This document shows, piece after piece, positions 7,642 to 13,398 of a DNA stretch of 16,306 nucleotides. The DNA lies in assembly GCA_964428885.1 (NCBI GenBank), contig CAYRZP010000044.1:1-16306 (forward strand). The letters are read 5' to 3'. How positions within the stretch are numbered: position 1 is the stretch's first letter; the number at the start of each line of letters is the position of its first letter. A program made the translations under genes and the position numbers. The notes under the pieces were generated by a model. The model had not been told where the DNA came from and searched no databases. It saw only the letters and a program-made list of their open reading frames with translations. The DNA is from JAQVQN01 sp964428885 (GTDB lineage: Bacteria; Verrucomicrobiota; Kiritimatiellia; RFP12; UBA1067).

Positions 7642-8405
7642 GACGCATCCTCCCTGGCGTCCGGACGCCTGAACCGGAAGACCCTCAACGTGAAAAGCAG
7701 AACGCCGGCAAACAGGATTGCGAACCCCGCGTAAACCAGCGGCACGCCGGGATCGCGGACAAACTGCAGCACCGTGTAAACCAAAGGACGCCTGAAACGG
7801 TCCACCGTGTTGCCCCAGCTCATCTGGTAGATGTGATAGCCGCGCACGTGCAAAGGCCGGTTCACCCGGATGTTCGCGACGTACGGCGCCTTGCCCGGCT
7901 CGGAAACCGTGACCCGGCTGCGGTATTCGCGTATCGGCGCCATGCGACCGGCCTCACGGTCAAAGCCGTTCTGCCCGTAATGCTCTATGATAAACTTTTC
8001 AAGCTTGATCGAGAACGGCACTCGGCCCACATAGTTGGTCAGATAAGGCCCAGACCAAAGCGTATCCGAAGCATCGCCGTCAACCAGCGCCATCGAGCCT
8101 TGGGCTGGGTTTTCAGCCGTCGCGGACCTGATAGTGTGCTGCCCCCACAGCCACCCCGCCATGACGCAGGCGCAGCCCAGGTGCAAAGCCGCCGAGTCGA
8201 AACGCTTGCGCTTGACCGCGCGGGCGCCGCTGTAGCCGACCGCGACCGTCAGAACGGCCACGGCAGCCTGCATGAGCGGCAAGGCCATAAAACCGGCGGC
8301 GCGTTCCGCGCCCAGAAACGCCAAAAACACGGAAAATAACGCGCATATCCAGCAAATTGAGGCCGCCGCGCCCAATCCCGTCAAAAAATCGATTGCCCTT
8401 TTCAA
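7638..8405 (-). CDS. resB: ResB/Ccs1-family cytochrome c biogenesis protein, short form
   Basis: Partner of CcsA in System II cytochrome c maturation. Predicted membrane helices lie near 12-32, 46-62, 73-89 and 220-243. A periplasmic region between the last two ends with VNRPLHVRGYHIYQMSWG (181-198), the family's characteristic block. His75 in the third helix is a possible haem ligand. At 255 residues it is much shorter than many ResB proteins (often over 400), mainly through a smaller periplasmic domain. The start appears to be TTG (8405-8403) overlapping the TGA of the upstream gene, with no clear Shine-Dalgarno sequence, so its translation probably depends on coupling. No nearby in-frame ATG offers a better start. 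Confidence 0.87.
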   Translation of the reverse strand: MKRAIDFLTGLGAAASICWICALFSVFLAFLGAERAAGFMALPLMQAAVAVLTVAVGYSGARAVKRKRFDSAALHLGCACVMAGWLWGQHTIRSATAENPAQGSMALVDGDASDTLWSGPYLTNYVGRVPFSIKLEKFIIEHYGQNGFDREAGRMAPIREYRSRVTVSEPGKAPYVANIRVNRPLHVRGYHIYQMSWGNTVDRFRRPLVYTVLQFVRDPGVPLVYAGFAILFAGVLLFTLRVFRFRRPDAREDAS

Positions 8406-9430
8406 AACCGTTTGACTGTGTCAACCTCAAGTTCAACCAGCAGGTCGTCGCGGCAGACATCTGCCTCGACATTCAACACCGGCAGACCTTCCAGACCGTG
8501 CGTCCGCAGCCATCTCTGCCATACCCCCAGATAAGACGCATCTTTAAGGTACATCACCGCGCGCACGGCGTCCTGCCACCCCATGCCGCGTGAAGCCAGG
8601 ATCGTCCCTACCACATCCATGGTAAGCCTAATCTGCCCCTCCAAATCACCAGCATGTGCGGTGGCGCCGCCCGGCTCGATGCTGGCGGTCCCCGATACCA
8701 TCAGCGTCCGGCTTCCCGGCGTGACCAGTTCCACGGCGCGGCTGAAAGAGCTGCCGTAATCCAGCGCCGCGCATTGCAGCGGCGATGGCACAGCCTCGAT
8801 CCGCATGCCGCTGCCAGGCTTCGGCCTCACCGCTATCGCGCAGGCGGTTATCGCCGAACCGCAAAGATTGGCGCTGCCGATGCCGGTGCTGGCCGGGACC
8901 AGACCGTCATAAACACGCCGCGACCTGAAGAACGAGTCGCGAACGCTGTTGAACTGATCATACCAGTCCAGTATATCGTCCATGTACAGCCAAGTGCGCG
9001 CCACATTGGCGAAAGTCATGCCGGCGTCGGCCAAGGCGTCCTCGATCGCCTCGAAAACCGCGGCGGTCTGCACCTCGCGCGGCGCGAGGCTGTCAGGCGG
9101 CAGCACACCGGTGAGCAGACAGTAATCGGCAAAAGCGTCCGCATAACACACGCCGACCGTGCAACCGCGGCGCCTGATAAGACGCGTCTCGCAGCCTTCG
9201 GCCAAAAACCGCTGATACACCGACGGCATGGCGCCGCTGCCGCCGCACAGCCATAGCTGCGGCACGTCCGTGCCTTTCGCCCCCACGGCCGCGTTCCGCA
9301 ACTGCTCTCGGCTGCCCCAGCCGGTCTGCGACAGCACACGCCCGCGGGCCGCGGCCGGCAAGCCTGCCGCGACGTCGAGCCTGCCCATCTCGTGCCACCT
9401 GGTCACGCCCTCGCTGTCATTATCCAGCAT
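8402..9430 (-). CDS. Two-domain RidA-fold protein resembling FkbO/Hyg5/XanB2 chorismatases
   Basis: Chorismatases use tandem RidA/YjgF-like domains to hydrolyse or aromatise chorismate to dihydroxycyclohexadiene or hydroxybenzoate products. This 342-residue protein resembles FkbO as I recall it. RTWLYM (145-150) and PASTGIG (179-185) lie in the first domain region. FSRA (229-232), SGTASIE (246-252) and a C-terminal CRDDLLVELE (326-335) follow, the last holding the glutamates at the place of the reported catalytic residue. The segment before FSRA is shorter than in FkbO (YGSSFSRA rather than a longer YGPRPP-type stretch), so specificity could differ. No signal peptide is seen. The ATG at 9430 has a GGGAG ribosome-binding site 7-8 bases upstream. 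The gene lies 10 bp after the cytochrome and in the same run as a DAHP synthase, which fits an aromatic role. A generic Rid-family deaminase is the alternative. Confidence 0.72.
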   Translation of the reverse strand: MLDNDSEGVTRWHEMGRLDVAAGLPAAARGRVLSQTGWGSREQLRNAAVGAKGTDVPQLWLCGGSGAMPSVYQRFLAEGCETRLIRRRGCTVGVCYADAFADYCLLTGVLPPDSLAPREVQTAAVFEAIEDALADAGMTFANVARTWLYMDDILDWYDQFNSVRDSFFRSRRVYDGLVPASTGIGSANLCGSAITACAIAVRPKPGSGMRIEAVPSPLQCAALDYGSSFSRAVELVTPGSRTLMVSGTASIEPGGATAHAGDLEGQIRLTMDVVGTILASRGMGWQDAVRAVMYLKDASYLGVWQRWLRTHGLEGLPVLNVEADVCRDDLLVELEVDTVKRF

Positions 9431-9440
9431 CTCTTTCTCC

Positions 9441-11312
9441 CTACTGCGACAACAGATACTCTGCCAACGCCGTGATCTCTTTGGGCTTCAAATCCTTAGT
9501 GCGGCCATGCCGGTCGTCCGGGTTACACACGGTCAGCAGATCTTCCAGTGTCAGCGCACGCCCATCGTAAAGATAAGGCGCCGTCCGCCAGATCTCGAGC
9601 AGCGTCGCGGTGTCGAACGCCGTGCCGGCCTCGTTGCCAACCCCGAGTCCCAGATCGTATTTGCGCAGGTTAGTGAAAAGCGCCTCGCCCTCCGGCCCGG
9701 CCTTATCCTGAGGATGACACTCAGCGCAGCCGGACGAGCGGAACAGCTTCTCGCCGGCCCTGGCCGCTTCCGACAGTTTCCCATTTTCGAGGTAAGGGCT
9801 CGGCACCGGCCGCAGCGACATCACATATTCGTCAACACACAGCGCGTCTTCTTCCGGACGCACGACAAACTGTATATGCGTAATGCCTCTGCGGTTACAG
9901 GTCTGCATGTCAGGCCGTATGCCGGAGACCATGGTGGGCGGAGTCAGATGGGAATAAACCAAGCTCTTGGTTTGCTTGGGATTGCCGATCCCGTCGTTGA
10001 GCAGGTCCCAGTTGAGCCCGTCGGCACGGCCGTCGGGATGGCAACTGGCACAGCTCTGCCACTGCTGGAAACACATGATGCCATCATTGAAGAGCATTTC
10101 GCCGCGCCGGACGCGGTCAGCGGACAAGTCCACCGGCTCGCCCAACGCCATGTGCTCCGCCCGCAACACCGCTCCGGCCAGATCAACCGACGCCAGCGCG
10201 TCGGCGAAATACAGCGCCGCATACACCGCCTGCCCCGCCACCGCTAAGCCCCGCGGGCCGTCACCGTCAAGCCTGACGCGGCGGCGCGCCCCCACCAGAA
10301 AAGAGAGGTCGTTGGGCACGTCAGAGCCGGACTTCGTCACCTCTGTCACTTTCTCGCCCTTGGCGGCCCGCCCCAACCTTTCATGCAACGCGGCACGGTC
10401 GATCACGCTGATCTCGCGTGTTCCGGCGTGCGCCACAATCAGGTTCTTCCCGTCCAAAGTGGCGGCCACGCCCCACGGGTTGGCCGCGCCCAGATCGATG
10501 TCATCCAGCAGCACCGTGTTGACATACGTGCCGGTCTCGCCGTTGAAAACGCTCAACCCGGCCGTGTTCATCCAGCCGCGCTCAAGCTGGGTGGTCGGCA
10601 ACTGGTACCTGCCGAAGGTATGCGTCACATAGACATGCTTGCCGTCCGGCGCGGCGCAGACGCCGCGCACGCCGGTTGCCCCGTTCGGCAGCGGATAATT
10701 TCCGATGAGCTTCAAAGTCCCGGTCTCTATCACCGAGACAACGGCGGAGACGACCTCGTCGGTGGCCTTGCCGGACGACAGGTGGTTTGCCACAAAAAGC
10801 AGCCTGCCGCCAGCGCCCAATGCCGCCGCGCACGGCTCCCGGGGCACCGCCCGCACACCCGTCACCTGCAATTTCCGCCCAACCTCCACCGCCATCACCG
10901 TGTTGCCAAAGCGGTTCAGCACAAAAACCTTCTTGCCGTCGGCGCTGACCACCGGCGACATCGGCGTGTGCCCGACTGTGACCTTGTCCAGAATCTTGCC
11001 GTCCGGCCCAAGCCATAGCAGTTCCCCGCCGACCGTGCCCGCCGTCACGAAAACCGTCCCGTCCCCGGCGACAGCCAGCCCAGTAGGGTTGCCCGGCAGC
11101 TTCCACTCCGCGCCCACACGTTTCTGCGCCATATCGATTAAAAGAATCTTGCCGGCTGTCGCGGCAGTGGCGTACAAGGTCTTGCCGTCCGGCGCCGCGG
11201 CCAGATATTCCGGCGAAAGATAAGACCGGGCCTGCCCGCAAAGCGCTGCGGCCGAAACCGACAGGCAAACCGCGCGTCTGATTGTTACTCGATCGACCGC
11301 AAAAAACCTCAT
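9441..11312 (-). CDS. Exported beta-propeller / dihaem c-type cytochrome (MauG/CCP-like C-terminus)
   Basis: Predicted periplasmic redox protein of 623 residues. A signal peptide occupies about 1-29. Residues 30-390 contain repeated PDGK/ADGK-type YVTN/NHL-like blades (for example near 41, 103, 124, 222 and 287), forming a beta-propeller. The C-terminal third has two haem c sites, CASCH (421-425) and CAECH (529-533). The segment WRTAPYLYDGRALTLEDLL (575-593) is the signature seen in bacterial dihaem cytochrome c peroxidases and MauG-like proteins. Met461 and Met469 are possible distal ligands of the first haem. The start is well supported by AGGGAGGAG just upstream and a 4-bp overlap with the DAHP synthase stop. 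The adjacent resB-ccsA genes would provide haem attachment. The substrate is not identifiable. Confidence 0.88.
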   Translation of the reverse strand: MRFFAVDRVTIRRAVCLSVSAAALCGQARSYLSPEYLAAAPDGKTLYATAATAGKILLIDMAQKRVGAEWKLPGNPTGLAVAGDGTVFVTAGTVGGELLWLGPDGKILDKVTVGHTPMSPVVSADGKKVFVLNRFGNTVMAVEVGRKLQVTGVRAVPREPCAAALGAGGRLLFVANHLSSGKATDEVVSAVVSVIETGTLKLIGNYPLPNGATGVRGVCAAPDGKHVYVTHTFGRYQLPTTQLERGWMNTAGLSVFNGETGTYVNTVLLDDIDLGAANPWGVAATLDGKNLIVAHAGTREISVIDRAALHERLGRAAKGEKVTEVTKSGSDVPNDLSFLVGARRRVRLDGDGPRGLAVAGQAVYAALYFADALASVDLAGAVLRAEHMALGEPVDLSADRVRRGEMLFNDGIMCFQQWQSCASCHPDGRADGLNWDLLNDGIGNPKQTKSLVYSHLTPPTMVSGIRPDMQTCNRRGITHIQFVVRPEEDALCVDEYVMSLRPVPSPYLENGKLSEAARAGEKLFRSSGCAECHPQDKAGPEGEALFTNLRKYDLGLGVGNEAGTAFDTATLLEIWRTAPYLYDGRALTLEDLLTVCNPDDRHGRTKDLKPKEITALAEYLLSQ

Positions 11313-12115
11313 ATTCTCCTCCCTACCGCCTGAGCCACAGCCCGCATTCCAACGATTGTTTTAGCAAACATTTCTGGCGTCAAACTCTGTTCGCCGTCGC
11401 ACAAGGCCTGCTCAGGATGAGCATGAACCTCCAACATCACGCCGTCGGCTCCGCATGCCACCGCCGCGCGGGCCATGGCGGGCACCAGCCCGGCCCGGCC
11501 CGTCGCGTGGCTGGGGTCAACTATCACCGGCAGCCACGTGCGCTCTTTCAGCAGAGGCACGGCACTCAGATCCAGCGTGAAACGCGTGGCGTTCTCGAAG
11601 GTGCGTATGCCGCGCTCGCACAGCACCACTTCCCTGGCTCCGGCATTCAAAACGTACTCGGCGGCGTAAAGAAATTCTTGGAGTGTCGCGCTCATGCCGC
11701 GTTTTAACAGCACCGGCTTGCCGCTAGCCCCGACAGCCTTCAGGAGCGCCGTGTTATGCATATTGCGGGATCCGACCTGCAACATGTCCGCTACCGCGCT
11801 TACTTCCGCGATAAGCTTGGTGTCCATTACCTCGGTGACCACGGGCAGGCCGGTGCGCTCGCGCGCCTCAGCCAGGATCGCAAGCCCTTCAGAGCACAAG
11901 CCCTGGAACGCGTACGGCGAGGCCCGCGGCTTGAAGACGCCGCCGCGCAAAATGTCGGCGCCGGCCTCCTTGACGGCTGCCGCAGACTCCAGCGTCTGCC
12001 CGCGGCTCTCAACCGTGCACGGACCGGCGATTATCACCAAATCATCACCGCCGAATGTTACACCGCGGAGATTAACCCGCACCCCCCCCTCAACACTGTT
12101 TTTCTCGAAAATCAT
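11309..12115 (-). CDS. aroF: 3-deoxy-7-phosphoheptulonate (DAHP) synthase, type I-beta, catalytic domain only
   Basis: Condenses phosphoenolpyruvate with erythrose-4-phosphate, the first step of the shikimate pathway. The 268-residue TIM barrel contains IAGPCTVES (29-37, metal ligand Cys33), FKPRASPYAFQGL (61-73), KRG (138-140), DPSHATGR (200-207, His203), Glu229 and DGEQSL (240-245, Asp240), the type I-beta/KDO8PS-like signature. KPRASPY and DPSHATGR mark it as DAHP rather than KDO-8-phosphate synthase. It lacks the N-terminal ferredoxin-like or C-terminal mutase regulatory domain found on feedback-controlled relatives, so it may be insensitive to aromatic amino acids. No in-frame ATG, GTG or TTG lies between 12115 and the upstream stop near 12173, so the start is firm although its ribosome-binding site is weak. 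It opens the recognisable part of the five-gene run. Confidence 0.93.
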   Translation of the reverse strand: MIFEKNSVEGGVRVNLRGVTFGGDDLVIIAGPCTVESRGQTLESAAAVKEAGADILRGGVFKPRASPYAFQGLCSEGLAILAEARERTGLPVVTEVMDTKLIAEVSAVADMLQVGSRNMHNTALLKAVGASGKPVLLKRGMSATLQEFLYAAEYVLNAGAREVVLCERGIRTFENATRFTLDLSAVPLLKERTWLPVIVDPSHATGRAGLVPAMARAAVACGADGVMLEVHAHPEQALCDGEQSLTPEMFAKTIVGMRAVAQAVGRRI

Positions 12116-12240
12116 TCCGCTTTTGTCATTGGCGCCCGAACGCAGCCTGCCGTCCAGTGCGGTCCGCCACTATTCACGGCACATTGGGTAAGCTTACCGC
12201 AGGCCGTTGGATCTATCCCCTCCCGCCGAAACTGCCGCAT
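12112..12240 (-). CDS. Candidate 42-residue leader ORF overlapping the DAHP synthase start
   Basis: An ATG at 12240 opens a 42-codon frame ending in a TGA that overlaps the DAHP synthase start as ATGA (12112-12115), the arrangement used by other genes in this run. The peptide is basic, with three cysteines and one tryptophan, and matches no family I recognise. It begins about 23 bases after the likely transcription start of the candidate promoter at 12270-12299. An AGGGG lies only one base from the ATG, too close for a normal ribosome-binding site. It may be a real small protein, a coupling leader or chance. Confidence 0.25.
   Translation of the reverse strand: MRQFRREGIDPTACGKLTQCAVNSGGPHWTAGCVRAPMTKAE
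12187..12198. repeat. Perfect 12-bp palindrome upstream of DAHP synthase
   Basis: GGTAAGCTTACC reads the same on both strands. It lies about 72 bp upstream of the DAHP synthase start and downstream of the minus-strand candidate promoter, so it could be an operator or a small hairpin in the leader transcript. Confidence 0.45.
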
Positions 12241-12269
12241 ACCCCTGACAACATCCACTTGACGCGCTT

Positions 12270-12299
12270 ACTATAACTTAGCCACCCGCCTGAAATCAA
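12270..12299 (-). promoter_or_regulatory. Candidate sigma70-type promoter for the five-gene minus-strand run
   Basis: On the minus strand, TTGATT (12299-12294) and TATAGT (12275-12270) are separated by 18 bp, matching 4 of 6 and 5 of 6 consensus positions. Predicted initiation near 12263 gives a leader of about 150 bases before DAHP synthase. Confidence 0.4.
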
Positions 12300-12321
12300 G
12301 TTGGGATTCCATGCGGACACT

Positions 12322-12389
12322 AATTAAGAATTTCTGTCGTTGACCGCCGCCGCGAAAACGGCTAAATTTATTGGTAGTTCTTCTTAATT
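12322..12389. repeat. 9-bp inverted repeat flanking the EIIA-CBS promoter
   Basis: AATTAAGAA (12322-12330) and TTCTTAATT (12381-12389) are exact inverse complements, extendable to 10 of 11 positions. The arms are about 59 bp apart centre to centre, one upstream of the candidate -35 and one just after the predicted transcription start. This could be a pair of operator half-sites or a long-range hairpin. Confidence 0.5.
12340..12368 (+). promoter_or_regulatory. Candidate sigma70-type promoter for the EIIA-CBS / permease genes
   Basis: TTGACC (12340-12345) and TAAATT (12363-12368) are separated by 17 bp, matching 5 of 6 and 4 of 6 consensus positions. Predicted initiation near 12375 leaves a leader of about 79 bases before the ATG at 12454. 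Confidence 0.45.
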
Positions 12390-12425
12390 GGATTGTGACA
12401 TTGTGGACGCTTACGGTTTGTAATG

Positions 12426-12435
12426 CGACCGGTCG
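12426..12435. repeat. Perfect 10-bp palindrome in the EIIA-CBS leader
   Basis: CGACCGGTCG lies 18 bases before the ATG at 12454, in the predicted 5' leader. No Shine-Dalgarno sequence is visible between it and the start codon. Confidence 0.35.
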
Positions 12436-12453
12436 GCAAACAAAACCCCATTT

Positions 12454-13389
12454 ATGAACAAGCCCCGAAACAAGCCCAAGGACGCCTTGACCTTATCTTC
12501 TTTCTTCAGCGCAGCAGATATTCTGATCGAGCAAGACGCCATTGACCGGGACGGACTGATACGCAAAATGTTGGAATGTTTGGCCGCCCATCATAATCTC
12601 GCCGATACTGAGAGTTATTTTCAGGCGATCCTCGAAAGGGAAAGTTCCAACGACACGGTGCTGTCACGCGGTATCGCGTTGCCCCATGCCCGCATCGACA
12701 ACCTTGATAAACCTTTTGTCGCGGTCGCGACCTCCAGGCAAGGCGTGGCCTTCGATGGGAACAAGCCGCCTGTGCACCTGATCCTGCTAGTGCTGATTCC
12801 CAGCAACCAGCCCGGCCTCTACCTGCAGATCATACGCTCGATGGCCAGCATCCTGCGCGACCCCGACACTTCCAAGAAACTGGCCGAGCTGTCTTCCCCC
12901 GAAGACGTGATGCGCTTTTTCGAGCGCGGCGGGCTGGTCTTGCCGGATTACGTCTGCGCGGCCGACATAATGGACAGCGCCTTCGATGCCCTGCGCAACA
13001 ACGACAACCTGCAATCCGCCATCGACTCTTTCATCGCCAAGGACCTCAGTGAAATGCCGGTTCTGGACAATGACGGCGACATGGTCGGCGTCGTCAGCGT
13101 CAATTCCCTGCTGAAGGTCTGCCTGCCGGAGTACCTGCTCTGGATGTCCGACCTGTCGCCAATCATCAATTTCGAGCCTTTCACCGACGTGCTGCGCAAG
13201 GAGCAGAGCTCTTCTCTGGCCGACATCCTCGTCAAGGATTTCCCGTCCGTGCAGATGTCAGCCCCGGCGATTTCCGTGGCCGGCGAGTTTGCTCACCGAG
13301 ACTGCTCTGTCTGTTATGTCTTGAACGACAAAAAACTCGTCGGCATGATCGGACCGCCGCTTTTCCTGAAAAAAATCTTCCGGGAGTGA
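12454..13389 (+). CDS. PTS EIIA (fructose/nitrogen type) domain fused to a CBS domain pair
   Basis: Cytoplasmic 311-residue protein. Residues about 13-158 form a PTS EIIA type-2 domain with the phosphorylatable histidine in GIALPHARID (His78). Residues about 168-225 and 255-308 form two CBS modules (SEMPVLDNDGDMVGVVSVNSLL; CYVLNDKKLVGMIGP), which usually bind adenine nucleotides. No EIIB, EIIC or HPr gene is nearby, so a regulatory role is likelier than sugar transport: His78 would receive phosphate from a general PTS chain while the CBS pair senses energy state. It lies 9 bp upstream of an ion permease and is probably co-transcribed. The start is set by the start of EIIA homology; the sequence just upstream (AAACAAAACCCC) contains no Shine-Dalgarno motif. 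Confidence 0.9.
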   Translation: MNKPRNKPKDALTLSSFFSAADILIEQDAIDRDGLIRKMLECLAAHHNLADTESYFQAILERESSNDTVLSRGIALPHARIDNLDKPFVAVATSRQGVAFDGNKPPVHLILLVLIPSNQPGLYLQIIRSMASILRDPDTSKKLAELSSPEDVMRFFERGGLVLPDYVCAADIMDSAFDALRNNDNLQSAIDSFIAKDLSEMPVLDNDGDMVGVVSVNSLLKVCLPEYLLWMSDLSPIINFEPFTDVLRKEQSSSLADILVKDFPSVQMSAPAISVAGEFAHRDCSVCYVLNDKKLVGMIGPPLFLKKIFRE

Positions 13390-13398
13390 CCTCGTAAA

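Larger units (their letters stand above)
12116..12453. other. Divergent intergenic regulatory region
   Basis: A 338-bp gap between the DAHP synthase run (minus) and the EIIA-CBS gene (plus). It holds a candidate promoter on each strand, a 12-bp palindrome (12187-12198), an interrupted inverted repeat around the plus promoter (12322-12389), a 10-bp palindrome (12426-12435) and the candidate 42-codon ORF. The stretch from about 12260 to 12425 is visibly richer in A+T than the flanking genes. Confidence 0.7.

Noticed and set aside
11309..12115. KDO-8-phosphate synthase (KdsA) as the identity of the minus-strand aldolase
   Set aside because: Same superfamily and tempting near LPS genes, but KPRASPYAFQG and DPSHATGR are DAHP synthase motifs.
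12259..12277. Plus-strand TTGACG followed by TATAAC
   Set aside because: Only 7 bp separate them, far too close for a sigma70 promoter. The minus-strand pair here and the plus-strand pair at 12340-12368 have normal spacing.
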